A DNA stretch of 64,000 nucleotides from Oscheius dolichura (Eukaryota > Nematoda > Chromadorea > Rhabditida > Rhabditidae), in NCBI GenBank assembly GCA_932521035.1, contig OW051494.1, forward strand, positions 420,001 through 484,000, in the 5' to 3' direction. The position numbers were made by a program, and so were the translations under genes. Under the pieces are notes generated by a model, which worked only from the letters and a program-made list of their open reading frames with translations, did not search any database and was not told where the DNA came from. Positions 34,101 to 46,822 of the stretch are shown in pieces (position 1 is the stretch's first letter; every line of letters begins with the position of its first letter).

Positions 34101-37100
34101 AATCGGGGCCCAAAGCGATTACACTAGATAGTAAGGTTGAAAATCCAGCTGGCTCGTTTTTAGTCCAAGTTGAATAGAACAGTCTGAAGTGAGAGGGTCT
34201 GCCGGCTTCTTTGGTCAATTTCTCTCCCATAAACTTCAAATTTCCGGACGATTTTAGAAGTACGGGGAAAGAGCAGAAAATTCTGAACAAAGCAGCTAAA
34301 GAACTTTTTTGAAAATCAGGACTTTTTAGCTTAAAATGATCAAAAGTTCTCCCTGTGATATGACAGTTCAAAGGAGCGCGACCATCAACCTTCAAAGCGT
34401 CACCGCGCGCCGGAATTTTACATTTTTCTCAAAGATTTTGGTATTGCCAGAATCAGCAAAAAATTCTCTACAAAACTGCCTAAGCAGAATTTTGAAAACT
34501 GCACTGTTTTTAGTGGAATAAACGCGATTTAGGCTTAACTTTTACATATATATAATGATCCTCTTCCAAGAATAGGGCGATTTCAGGGTTAAAACTCCTA
34601 TTTTCTGGTAAATTTAACACTTTTTCAGAGAACTGTATATTCCCGAGGAGGAGCTGGCCGTTCTCTATATTTCAATAAAGGGCGATGAAAATCCCGGACC
34701 ATCACAACCCATTCCCGCCGAAGAGAAATACCTGGAACCGGAGATTACTGTAATTAAAGAGCAGGAGGAGCCCCAGGAGGCCGTATCCTTGCCTAAAGAT
34801 CAAATGGAAGTGGACAATTATCTTCCTCCGGAACCCATTCCCGAGCCTATTCTGGTGGATGATGCCTCTCCTCCTCCGGAACCTGCTCCTGAACCTTTGG
34901 ACGAGCCTTATCCCCCTCCAGAAGTCTCCCCAGAGTCTGTTCTCCAAGATTATGAAGAAGTATACGACGAGGAGGGAGCACTTCGAGATGCTGAACCTAT
35001 AACTGGGTCCCAAGCGGAACTACAGATTGTTGAACAAGAATATCAAGGTTCTGAAACGGCAGAAAGATATGAGAAGCCCCCATACGAAGAAGAATACCCG
35101 ACCAGCCCGGATTCCGGCTACTATGGCAATGATGTGCCGAAAGTTATTATTTCTCACCCTGTGGCTCCCCCAAAAAGCCGCTTCAAGATAAAGGTTTGTC
35201 TAATTTTATACCTGATAGAATACAGTAATCCTTTAGAATGAGAAAATTCAGAAAGGGACTCATTATAGTGATGTTGATGTCTATTCCATGGGAAGCGGAG
35301 ACCGCCGGATGTATGCACGAAAGTACTCAATGCTAACGAAAAAGACGGTTAGATTCACTGGAGGTAAGCTATTTTTCAGGGCGGATTACTGTAGAAATTA
35401 CGGTATTTTCATATATAACTAGTCGCGCACCAGGCCTGCGAAAATGACATAATCAGTGGGATGAGGCGCCGCGCGCCAGTTAAACATCGCGGGTTCGATC
35501 CTCGTCGCGGCTAAAATCTCTTTGCTTTTCATCTTTTTACAAAAGATGACTTTTGAACCTATTTTTGGTTGAAAAGATACAGTATATTTATAGAATTCAA
35601 TGTCAGAATCGTCTGCCACAATGCGCCTCATCGCTGGATCCAAGAATGCTGGAGCTACGTCCAGAAGTATCAAGGCACTGATGAGTTGCTCGACTTCCCG
35701 GCTGACTATAAATTCGATCCCCCAGAATACTGGGCATCCCACTATAAATGGACCTCTGGCTTTGTTAGTATACTGTATATAATCTCTAATTAATGGATTC
35801 CCTTTCAGGAGAGTGATTACAATACCTATAGACTCTTCTATCCGCCTGGTATCCGTTTATCGGCTCACAGTACACAAGCAGATTATACTGAAGATGCAAT
35901 GAGAAAGTAAGTCTGATTACAGTATTTTATGCGGCACAGAATTATCTGAGGACTATTTTTACCCAAAATTTTAATTACAAATAGCCGCGGGACCTCCGTA
36001 AGCGCGCTCTGTTGACAGGCTCCATGTATTGCTCTATCAGGAGGCGTTTTTCATCATTTTTTTTGTTTATTTTTTTATTTTTACAGTTTCACAGTAATCA
36101 CCACGCTCTTACCATTACAGAAAATAAGAAAACTTTAGAAAAATGATGAAAAATAGCGGTGGAGCGGGGTTATAGCGCGCGCATGCAACGTACCGGGATC
36201 TATTGCTAGTTTCTCCGATTTCTTATAATTTTTCCTACTTTTTTTTTGCTTCTACCATAGCCAGCATGGCGTAGACATCATAATAATCAGACAAAATCGT
36301 TAAAAATTGGTAAAATTGGCGATGGAGCGGGGTTACAGCGCGCCATTGTTGAAACCTCGCCTCTGTCCGCTGTCTTTCGGTATTTTTCCTTCCCTTTTAA
36401 AATATTTTTAAAGGTTTATACGTTGCTTTCAGTCCTGGCCGTCGATTAATCCTGGATTCTCGCCTCCGTAAGCTCCCGTTCCGATTTGACGACCCCTTGA
36501 TGAAGACACACGTTCTACCGGCCCATAACGGGAAGAGGGAGAAGGTTCCGGCTACTGTAGGGAAATCCGATCAATTTAAAAAACATTATCTAAATATTCA
36601 GGTTCTCAAGGAGAAAATGGAGTTTTACCTGCTTGATCAGTATAGAAAATTAATAAGATACGGTAATTTCTGGAACCCGTTACAGCGAACTCGCTGTAGT
36701 GACCGGGAAAACGCGTATAATCACTGTTATGGTTCGTTTTTATCATTTTTTAATTAATTTAAAATTGAATTTTATAGTTTAAAGGAACTGTCAGGGACCA
36801 AGTGGAAGTGATCATTTCACCCTGAGCAACCGCGTCCCAAGCGACTGACTAGATATGGGGCCTATTCTCTATCCAACTTTTCGTTTCGGAGTCATTTGTG
36901 CGTATTTTACGAATCATGTAGCGTTTCCCGCATTTTCTCTCTCAATAAGCTAGGAAACTAACTCAGTATAGGCTTAAAAAATTCGCCGTTTTCTCCTGAT
37001 CACGATGATATGTTTATTTTTGCATATGGACGTGGGAATCCCGAACAAATTGCATTTTTATCCCAAAGTCCTAACTGCATTCCATTTCTGTGATCATGAT

Positions 37101-38504
37101 CGCTGCGGGACTCATAAAAGGTCCAGCAACGATCATGATTAATTTTTATTTTTTCGACCAGATTTTGATCATATATGTGTATTTTTCTCGTGATACAGGT
37201 CGTCCATATGGAAAAATAAATATACCATCGTGATCAGGAAAAAAAGGCGCATTTTTTAAGCCCAAGTAGTTTTAGGTCCCTGACAGTTCCTTTAAAGTGT
37301 TTTAAATAAAAATAGAGATTATTTTATATTAAAAAGTGGGTTAAAATTCAAATTTAGGACCTATGATTATCTCGGACAGCTTGCTGGAAGAGGCGGACCC
37401 GTCATTCCTCCTGAATACTGGGCTGTTCGCCTTCCCGCCGCCTATTGGCGTAAAGTAGGATTATTTTTTATATTATTATAGTCTATAATATATATTTTTA
37501 AGGGAGGCTACCGAATTATTGGAGAAAATAAAGGCCAGGGAGTACGGTGTTCGCGATATTGTCATTATTTGGGGACTGGGCTCCCTCTTGAAGGAAAGCG
37601 CCGCAAAAGCCGTTGCCGAGGTTTTATCGTAATTTTTATAGTATTTTTTTATTTATTTTTATATTTGTTAGGCTGTATAGGCATCTCTACAATATAATGA
37701 AGCTCAAAGTGGACATCTTCAAGTTCCAGGGATTCCATAGACTGGAAATGCCGAGATTCTGGCTCACTACCCTACCAGTTGTGGGTTTTCTTACTGTAAC
37801 AGACGAAAAAAGACGAATTATAGAGTCCTACAATTGCAACTGGAATGAAAACGTTCAATCAAGCGATAAAAAAAATAGGAGAATTAAAAGAGTGAGTCAT
37901 TTTTGGCTGGGAAAAGGTCCGCCGTTTCCCAGAGTCCGCGCACCCGTAGAATCTCGGCAGCTGATTCATATGTTATCAGCAGCGCCAGATCTTCAGGCAA
38001 TTCTGCTGCCGACATTTTACGGGTGCGGCGGCACAGGGTCCAGAGAAGCTGGTTTGGCTGCGTTCTCCTCTAGCGGTCAAATTTTCAGCTGGAAAAATGT
38101 AAAAACTTGTATAAAATAAAGAATAGAAGATACGGTAACCCTTTAATTCGTTTCAGGATCCCTGTAATCGACTGGGCTGGAGAATTTTCTGCCAAAAAGG
38201 GCGCCGTACATGAGAGAAACGCGGAAGAACAGTAAGAACCTAGTCATATTCCCTTTCTAATGTCATTTTTCCTAGACTAGAGGTTCTTTACGACCTTCTC
38301 CATGAAAAAGTCAATGTTATCCCGTATAGGAGCTGTAGTCAAAGACAGAAGGACTACGACAGCGGGAAGGAGTATTCAAACTCCTGGGAACATTCAATGG
38401 AGCAGAAGAGATTGAAAGAAGAGTTGGAGAGGAAAAAAAATGAAGGAATGAAAAAAGATCCGGCCCCGGATAGGCCGAAAATCAAACCCCGTGTTAGATT
38501 ATAG
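31199..38504 (+). CDS. Large unrecognised multi-exon protein
   Basis: Fifteen or so exons form one frame-consistent reading. The start MDPLRNPFGYRP lies after TTCCAGGTT. The N-terminus is Pro/Gly/Asn-rich (31.2-31.6 kb). A helical, charged region follows (32.5-33.7 kb: SLEESFHKEMIQLGLAGKQS...), then a long acidic, proline-rich segment (34.6-35.2 kb, with repeated PPPEPxPEP-like blocks). The C-terminal third (37.36-38.5 kb) contains ISDSLLEEADPSF, VRDIVIIWGLGSLL and FWLTTLPVVGF. This order resembles SGNH/GDSL hydrolase blocks I, III and a later TLP motif, but without the Asn of block III (inference, weak). The junction between the exon ending near 37892 and the one starting near 38158 is not resolved in frame and may mark a second gene. 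Introns carry two TTAA fold-back elements, a TTAGGC repeat and one palindromic element. No family recognised. Confidence 0.5.
31783..32125 (+). repeat. Dispersed repeat, second family, copy 2 (intronic)
   Basis: Same order of motifs as 23085-23345, including the palindromic core GGGATAATTATCACCGCG and the words TAGTAGTTTTGTAG and GGCGAAGCTTTGAAAATTGG. A second, partial unit follows (GTGGTTTTGTAAAGATTTTT near 32092, GGTGGCGAAGCTTTTA near 32155), abutting the fold-back element at 32169. Confidence 0.7.
32169..32469. mobile_element. Fold-back/MITE-like element with TTAA target, copy 1
   Basis: Bounded by TTAAAGGAACTGTCAGGGAC at the left and GTCCCTGACAGTTCCTTTAA at the right (perfect 20-bp inverted termini counting the TTAA). 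About 301 bp, no coding capacity, GC-rich inner part (GCGCGCCAGGCGCGCGAGAC). It sits in intron 1 of the gene at 31199, ending 20 bp before the splice acceptor. TTAA duplication is typical of piggyBac-superfamily elements; the superfamily assignment is inference. Confidence 0.8.
34430..34590 (+). repeat. Dispersed repeat with interstitial TTAGGC, copy E (intronic)
   Basis: Contains AAAATTCTCTACAAAACTGC, a TTTTTAGTGGAATAAACGCG segment, ATTTAGGCTTAACTTTTACA and CTCTTCCAAGAATAGGGCGA, in the same order as the copies at 8.6 and 11.6 kb, but with only one TTAGGC unit. It lies in an intron of the gene at 31199. Confidence 0.7.
35430..35512 (+). pseudogene. tRNA-like sequence (degenerate)
   Basis: A B-box-like CGGGTTCGATCCTCG at about 35488-35502 is preceded by AGTGGGATGAGGCGCC and followed by TCGCGGCT. 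No matching 5' acceptor strand. Located in an intron of the gene at 31199, on its sense strand. Confidence 0.45.
36155..36347 (+). repeat. Local repeat GATGGAGCGGGGTTACAGCGC, two copies
   Basis: GGTGGAGCGGGGTTATAGCG (about 36158) and GATGGAGCGGGGTTACAGCG (about 36322) are each preceded by an AT-rich AAAAAT(T/G)G...AAAA segment, about 165 bp apart, within an intron of the gene at 31199. Confidence 0.6.
36779..37295. mobile_element. Long palindromic fold-back element with TTAA target, copy 2
   Basis: Ends are identical to copy 1 (TTAAAGGAACTGTCAGGGAC and its reverse complement). About 517 bp. Inner arms also pair: CTGATCACGATGATATGTTT with TTTTGCATATGGAC on the left (about 36996-37030) against GTCCATATGGAAAAATAAAT and CCATCGTGATCAGG on the right (about 37202-37240). 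So much of the element can fold on itself around a centre near 37115. No ORF of note. It lies in an intron of the gene at 31199. Confidence 0.85.
37936..38035. repeat. Palindromic element, copy 12 (intronic)
   Basis: Left arm CGCACCCGTAGAATCTCGGC (from 37939), right arm GCTGCCGACATTTTACGGGT (from 38005), then GCGGCGGC. Loop about 45 bp. In an intron (or at a gene boundary) of the 31199 gene. Confidence 0.8.
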
Positions 38505-38538
38505 CCGAAAAATGGCCTACGCAAAAAGCAAAATTTTT

Positions 38539-38602
38539 TAGGCGCGCGCGGGATTCGAACCTGCGTTACCATTCTACCGACCCGAGTTCAACTCCAGTGC
38601 TC
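38539..38602 (-). pseudogene. tRNA-like sequence (degenerate)
   Basis: On the minus strand GGCGAGCACTGG is at the 5' side and CGCAGGTTCGAATCCCGCGC at the 3' side. The B-box is good, but the A-box spacing and anticodon arm are not recognisable. It begins about 35 bp after the stop codon of the 31199 gene. Confidence 0.5.
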
Positions 38603-38740
38603 GCCAAAACATTTTTGCTAATTTTTTTTAATTTTTCAGGGATTTTATTACCAAATATCATAAACTTTCACTTGTTCTCTATATTGTATGGGTTGAAGAT
38701 GTTGCCAAAATAATAAATATATTCATTTTATCTGTTTTTC

Positions 38741-39941
38741 TCAATGATATCCATTTAAAAATAAGGGATGGATAGCCTGGGGCTGTTGGACTTGTGACTG
38801 GACCTGGTGGTGCTGTTGCTGTTGATGGTGGGCCTGTGCCTGGCTGTAGAGATACGGTTGACATTCCAGGAGGGACTGGACATTGACATGGTAGCTGAGA
38901 GGAGCCGCCAGGGAACGATCCGCCGCTGGAATTATGGAAATTGTTATTTTCATTGAGCTAATCCCTATGGTCCCGATAAAGCACCGTTCTGACGTCGGCC
39001 AGGTGGAAATTTTAATAATATATGAGATTTTATGAAGCTGGAAGGTAGAATAACGACTATACTACTAGAATAACCAAAAAAATTGGAAAAAAAAGGATTA
39101 TTTAGCCCATATAGGCTATTTTCCAAATCAGGTACCGTATCCAGGTGGGTTCAATTCAAAAAGGCGCCAAAACTCACCCATATTCGCGGCTGCCTCCAAA
39201 TTTTGATGTTTTAAACTGCCATGAGAGTGGGAATTTGAATGTTTTAGGTGATTTCGTTGGTGAGCTTCTTCTTTCTGAAAAATTGGGGCAGTTTTCAAAT
39301 ATGACTGGAATTTCTGACCTTTAGAAGATCTATAAGGGCGTCGATGTAATTTATAGCAGCACGGAGAATTTTCAACTTGGAGACCCGTTTAGTATGAGAG
39401 CGGAGAGAAGGTAAATGAGATTTTAGCAGGAGAAAAGCCTGGAAATTATATTGTATGAGGTTGCAAAGGAGAGTAAGCAAAGCAAGAATGTTCGGGCGAC
39501 TGATGGGAGTCGAACTCGGGATGTTTTCGTCTGAAACGCGCGCTTTCGCACTGCGCTATATGGACATCGCGCTTCGGAGCGGCAAAAAAATATATGACTT
39601 ACCTGATTAACTGTATGGACGCGAGTCCGCTCCCTGGCGTTTCTCTTGGCCACTACATTACCGCCTTCTCGCCGATCCCAGCTCTTCTCTTCGTCGCTCT
39701 CCAAGTCTCCATCACTTTTAGACGACGAGTGACTTTTATTCTGATGATAGGCGCCTGAAACTGAAACAGGGACTGGGTGGGCCGGGCAGCTGGGATGGTA
39801 ACTACCTAAACCCAGCTGGTCGGCGACGGCGACGGCGGTCAGCGTACCACCTGCACCACAATAGTTTGGATTCAGCTGTCGGTGAATGGTGAGGCGGCTA
39901 CTGCGCAGGAGGAGAGCCTCATCATCGGTCGTCGTCGCCAT
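38741..39941 (-). CDS. bHLH transcription factor, Achaete-scute/Twist-like
   Basis: Four exons (39603-39941, 39319-39438, 39178-39274, 38741-38925, read on the minus strand) give 246 residues. The basic region AKRNARERTRVHTVNQ, helix 1 AFLLLKSHLPSL, loop RSHTKRVSK and helix 2 LKILRAAINYIDALIDLL occupy residues ~97-152. RNARERxRVxxVNxxF is the Achaete-scute-type signature, while the short loop with KRVSKLKIL also recalls Twist/PTF1 members. The subfamily is therefore open. The protein should dimerise with an E/Daughterless partner and bind E-boxes. The tail is His/Gln-rich (HHQQQQHHQ). Intron 1 (39439-39602) contains a tRNA-like sequence. Exon 1 ends exactly inside the bHLH domain, after VNQ. 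Confidence 0.9.
39500..39580 (-). pseudogene. tRNA-like sequence (degenerate)
   Basis: Minus-strand order: A-box-like TAGCGCAGTGCGAAAGCGCG, then a CGTTTCAGACGAAAAC arm, then B-box-like GAGTTCGACTCCC. The T stem and acceptor do not pair well. Inside intron 1 of the bHLH gene, on its sense strand. Confidence 0.5.
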
Positions 39942-40696
39942 GTGGGGGGATTAGGGGAGGACCTACCGTATCTCCTCAGCTGGGGAGTCATGGGGGGAGA
40001 GCGGAGAGTGTAGAGGGAGAGGCGACAGGTGATAGAGCTAATTGAATAATAAAGTATTTTCGGGAATGCTCACTGATTGCAAGGAGAAGGCCGTTTTCCA
40101 TGATCCTGGGGAGAATATCATAACCCGCGCTTTTTCTTGAACATTTCTGGTGTACATTTTTACGGGATTTTCTGACTAGACGTTTTAGCCATAAACGAGG
40201 GGAAATCCCTCCGCCGCAGAATTTTCGAGGTTGTGATCTTTGATCATAATAATCTCTCCATTAAATTTCTTCCGTCTCTAGCTAGGGGAAGTGGCTGATC
40301 GTTTTCCAATCTTCTGCTTTTTCGTTGATTCCAGCCTGATCCTCCGCTATGCGTAATATAACGGGGAAGCGATCCCCAATGCGATCTCTCTCCTTTCTAT
40401 TTGCCTTATTTCGAATTTCTTCCTCCTGTTTATCTACTTATAACCCGGATTTTGACGGTAAAATGTCTCTAGAACCTTATTATTCTATAATTTAGAAGAA
40501 CTGTTTACAATAATCCCAATTGTGCCGGGTACAGCGGTGCCTCCAAGCGGGGGAACAACTAGAGTTACTCAGCCAGTTACTACCACTACGGATCCAGGTC
40601 CCACCACGGTAACAACTTTAACAACAGCTACTACTACAACAGAAAGTACGGTAACTAGTCCATTTCCTAAAAGACACGACACCAACGGGGACGAAC

Positions 40697-42043
40697 ATGC
40701 AGGAAGACAAGACACAGGACAGCACAAAAGACGAAGCGAAGAAGCCGACATCAACGGCGGTGAACATACAGGAAGACAAGACACAGGCCAGCTCAAAAGA
40801 CGAAGGAAAGACGCCGATGTCAGCGGAGACGGATAAAAAGGACGAGCGGAAGGATGATGTCAAACCGGAGGGCGTCAAACGGAAGGAGTTAAAGATGCGT
40901 GGTGGAAAAGAAGCGGCACGGCATGTGAAGCTGCTAAAGCAAGAAGCAATGGTAGAAAATTTTTTTGATGATCTTAGAGCTGCCAACAACACAACGAGCA
41001 CACAGTCGAAGGACGCATTTGACAAGAATACGGCAAAGAATAGATTCAGCAATGTAATTGCCGTGGATGAGACGCTTGTCCAACTGCCCGACTCCTACAT
41101 CCATGCGAATACAGTCGATGGAGTTGGACCTGGCGAGAAGAACAAGTTCATCTGTACACAAGCGCCTATGAAGAATACGATAGCCGACTTTTGGCAGATG
41201 ATACTCAAGATGGACTGTAAGATGATTGTCATGTTGTGTAACGTGGCCGAGGGGTGTGCGCAGTATTTTCCCCAGGACGTGAACACGCCCATCACCGTCG
41301 AGATCCCCGGGAAAAACATGACGGTGACGATCTATCTATGCTCTGTGAAGAGGCTGGGGAACCACATCACCCACAGAAATCTGAAGGTGGAGATTGCTGG
41401 GCCCGGCCCGGATAACGAGGACCGCGTTCTGGATCACTACCAGTACGACGCCTGGCCGGATCACTCCTTCCCCGCTGTGGAGGCCGGCCTGGAGCTGTTC
41501 CTGCTGCTACAGGTGATCAACGAATCCTGGAAGGAGCATCAGAAGCCGGCTGTGATCCATTGTGTAGCTGGAGTCGGCCGGACTGGTAAGAGAACCGTCT
41601 CTAGTTTGTTATACTCAAATTTAGGATGCGTTGTGCTGATGGATCTGATTATCGCCAAGCTGGAAATGGGAGAACCGGCCAACGCTCGAGAACTGCTCTG
41701 TGGGCTGAGGAAACAGAGACCCGGCTGTGTCCAGAACTCCCGCCAATATAAGGGTGTCCTTGAGCTGGTGGAGGAGAAAGCCATTCGAGATGAAGTCGTC
41801 CACGGGGACGAGATGGGAAGGAAGAATACGAAGAATAGGAAGAAGATGTCGAAGGGCAGCAAGGAATCTACGAGCAAGGAATCAAATGGGAGCAGGGAAT
41901 CGACGAGTAACGAATCAATCCCGAGCAAGAAGTCAAATGAGAAGAAGACGCCGAAGAGAAGCAAGGATCCTGCGAGCAAGGAACGAATGGCGAGCAAGCC
42001 ATCTACGAGCAAGGAAAGTGTGAGCCCCGATCCGGCTAAATAG
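40697..42043 (+). CDS. Classical protein tyrosine phosphatase, nematode single-domain type
   Basis: Two exons (40697-41585, 41625-42043; the 39-bp intron is a multiple of three) give 435 residues. All active-site landmarks are present: AKNRFSNV (pTyr loop region), DYxYxAWPDHSFP-type WPD loop (YDAWPDHSFP), the signature HCVAGVGRTG with catalytic Cys and Arg, and the Q loop QNSRQY. It should therefore be an active cytosolic phosphatase. Before the domain lies a lysine/glutamate-rich stretch with a 23-residue repeat (NMQEDKTQDSTKDE / NIQEDKTQASSKDE; 69-bp DNA period). After it is a basic, Ser-rich tail of SKES repeats. A Thr-rich ORF in another frame (40522-40836) overlaps the start. An upstream exon is possible, so the start is uncertain. 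Confidence 0.88.
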   Translation: MQEDKTQDSTKDEAKKPTSTAVNIQEDKTQASSKDEGKTPMSAETDKKDERKDDVKPEGVKRKELKMRGGKEAARHVKLLKQEAMVENFFDDLRAANNTTSTQSKDAFDKNTAKNRFSNVIAVDETLVQLPDSYIHANTVDGVGPGEKNKFICTQAPMKNTIADFWQMILKMDCKMIVMLCNVAEGCAQYFPQDVNTPITVEIPGKNMTVTIYLCSVKRLGNHITHRNLKVEIAGPGPDNEDRVLDHYQYDAWPDHSFPAVEAGLELFLLLQVINESWKEHQKPAVIHCVAGVGRTGKRTVSSLLYSNLGCVVLMDLIIAKLEMGEPANARELLCGLRKQRPGCVQNSRQYKGVLELVEEKAIRDEVVHGDEMGRKNTKNRKKMSKGSKESTSKESNGSRESTSNESIPSKKSNEKKTPKRSKDPASKERMASKPSTSKESVSPDPAK

Positions 42044-43576
42044 GATGTATGGAATAGAAAGAAGATCAAACAAGGATACAATTCCAAACTGCCGCCCACT
42101 TCAAATGGAGATTTCTGATATAGTGTGATTCATCTTGGTTTTTGTGAATAAATCGAAGTCGTCCCAGTTCTCTTTGTTGTTTCTGTTTGTTCTTTTAGAT
42201 TTACCTCGGTCTTGTTCTCTTCTTCTTGTCTCTATCGATCATTTCAAAACTTGGCATTCTAGCAGAGAGGAAAAGCAACTTTATTCGGACAAGTAGTATG
42301 TTTCTGAAGACGAAACCGATAATTCCACGGGGATAGCCGTGCCCCAAAAAGGGACCGGCTAGATAAGAGCTTTAAAAAGCAGAAATGTCTATACATCATC
42401 TTGTAGAGCAGAACAAGAGCTACAGTTTGATAGTAAGAATGCTAAATTAAAGGATAAAAATTAATAAAAAATGAAGAAAACGCAGAAGAAGAGTATTTTG
42501 ACTTTTCTGCGCCCGCACCCGTAAAATCTCAGCAGCACAGCGAAAGGCGTATATATAGGCGAATCGCACTGTTCTTGCTCCAAGGCCAGTGGATGGTTGC
42601 CCAGAAAAAGCCAGACGTGGCTATTCCAATGACAGCAACTGTCGGCCATAGTTTTTTTAGTTTTTTCTATGCAGGTAGGTTGAATTCTTCTTGTTCTTGA
42701 TGTTTTCTTACTCAAAATAGCTCTATACATTATTGCAAAAATTAAAAATAATGTTTTTATTAGTCAACAAGCAACAAAATATTGAAAAGATGGCTGCAAT
42801 CACAATTTTCAGGTAGTTGATATGAGGTGAATACCGGTGAGGCAAACAGAATGGTTTCATCTCTCAATTTTCTTCATATTATTTCTATGCTATATATTTT
42901 TATGTAGTTTAATAATATTTAGAAGAAGATTGCACCAGCGCTGAGCAGCCTGAGCAGTTGTCGAGGTGCTGAAATGGTTCTCTTTATTTTGATCGTCTTT
43001 CTCTTACCAGCATAGCTCCAGTGGACGTGTTTGACCCGCTGAAATTTATAAACTCCAGGAAATTGCATATGCATTAATTCTTCTGGGATATCACAATTAG
43101 TCTAAAGGATTCTGCTATTTTTGGGCAGGAAAACGAACCAATTTGACACCGAAAACAGCTTGAGCGCAGTCAAAATAGCGGAGGATGAAGAGCGCCGTGG
43201 TAAAGGCGTTCCTCGCGCAAAGAAATAGATCTTCTCTTCCTTGGGCGTGGAGAATTTCTCTATTTCCGGCTACTTCCACTTCAACAAAAAATATTGTAGC
43301 CTGTAAATTGTTTATTCTTTATTGGGAGCATCTATATTACCCCGTTTACTTCTTCAGCAACTACCCAAAGTGATTCGATCTCTATTTTTTGCATTATTCG
43401 CATTGCTGTGTAGCGAAGAGCTCTGAAAGTTTATTTTCCTCTTTCCAAAAATTATACTGCTACTTCTGTTCCTCTTTTGCACACTCCTACGTGTTTCTAA
43501 TAGCCTCAGGGTACTAATCAGCGCCATTAGTGAGGATTTCCCGAATATGGAGGCGTTCCACCGGATGTGCGCAGAC
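42044..43576. other. Intergenic interval
   Basis: No gene recognised. One half palindromic element lies at 42510-42537. The rest is AT-rich with short unsupported ORFs. Confidence 0.5.
42510..42537 (+). repeat. Half element of the palindromic family, copy 13
   Basis: CGCACCCGTAAAATCTCAGC (one mismatch) with no right arm within 200 bp. Confidence 0.65.
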
Positions 43577-43974
43577 TTACTTATTCAATTGACTCATTTT
43601 CAGCACAGTAGATACTGGTTTTGTCATGCAGATTTGTTCCAAAGTATCATCTGGTAGATTTGAGAGCGGTGAATCGCCAAAAAGCTTCTTCTCCAGTCCC
43701 TCACAATGAATACTGACACTTGCATCGGCGCTATGATATTCACAATAAGGATCGCCGAGTAGGAGCATGTTGTCGTCCACGGATATTGTCTCATCTTCTT
43801 GGTTTGCTATCAAATGATAACCTTTTTGACCTGGAACAATAGGATTATTTCTAAGAATTTGAGGTGTAACGAGAATAGAATTGAAAATGCCACAAACTGA
43901 CCTCTAAACCGTAAGCGAAGCCGTCGAATCCATTTTAACAGTAAATGTTTAGATATTTTCACTTTTGATGGCAT
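43577..43974 (-). CDS. Hypothetical 108-residue protein
   Basis: Two exons on the minus strand (43902-43974 and 43577-43830) join in frame with canonical splice sites. The start MPSKVKISKHLLLKWIRRLR is strongly basic and helical. The rest is acidic with LLLGDPYCEYHSADASVSIH and NLPDDTLEQICMTKP. The last motif recalls the beginning of an F-box (LPDxxLxxI), but the protein ends soon after, so that is weak. No signal peptide or membrane segment. Not recognised. Confidence 0.55.
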
Positions 43975-46169
<2,195 letters not shown>

Positions 46170-46215
46170 ACTCGAACTACGACACTAGCCTACAACACCG
46201 CTACTACATCCCAAC

Positions 46216-46231
46216 GGCCCTCCTTAGGGCC
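46216..46231 (+). promoter_or_regulatory. Histone mRNA 3' stem-loop
   Basis: GGCCCTCCTTAGGGCC, 47 bp after the H4 stop codon: a six-base-pair stem with loop CCTT, fitting the consensus GGYYYTHHTHARRRCC bound by SLBP. An AATAAA-like signal (AAAATAAATA) follows at about 46275, so both 3' processing modes may be possible. Confidence 0.85.
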
Positions 46232-46822
46232 CATTATTATTTTCGTATTTCCACTAATTGCTCATGCTTCCATTAAAATAAATATAGGACACACTACTTC
46301 GTCTTATTTTATGGGAGGGGCACTGGGTTTCAATTTGGTACTCTTTCTTCATCTTCCGGTCTTCATTGCAATTTTGATCTTCTGACAGCATATGGCAACA
46401 CGTCAATAGACCGGATTCTTTTCAAGGATGTCATCCTGATCTCGTAATTATGCAGTCCAACTGATCACTTCACTGTTCATTTACTGTGATAGAAACGCAG
46501 CCGTTTGTTGGCTATATCTTTCTCCCGTTAGCTGGCGCCATAAAATTAGCAAACCAGCACTCAATATGAGAGACCTGTCGCCGGATCTCGTTCTTTAGCC
46601 CTCCTCGGGGAATAAGTTTGACCGATTGACCGCTCACTGACTGTTGCGCCCTGTCCGCCATCCCACTTTCTCATCTTCCCCATGTCTTTCGCCAATGTCG
46701 AACAATGCTCTGTCCTTGCAGGTGTTTATTTATAGTCATATTTATCTCTTTTCAATTAGTTACAGTCACCGGAACTTGGTTTCTTCGATTCTTGGGAATT
46801 CTTCAACAATTTCAACTTGAAA

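Noticed and set aside
37613-38119. Reading-through ORF that includes the palindromic element at 37.94 kb as protein
   Set aside because: The palindromic arms are repeats found in non-coding DNA elsewhere; a GTGAGT donor precedes them at 37892.
41539-42099. 186-codon minus-strand ORF opposite the phosphatase
   Set aside because: Antisense of the SKES-repeat tail and of catalytic-domain codons; its apparent Leu/Ser hydrophobic character comes from complementing Lys/Ser codons.
7708-42537. CRISPR-like array interpretation of the repeated 20-mers
   Set aside because: Eukaryotic context, irregular spacing of kilobases, and inverted rather than direct repeat pairs.
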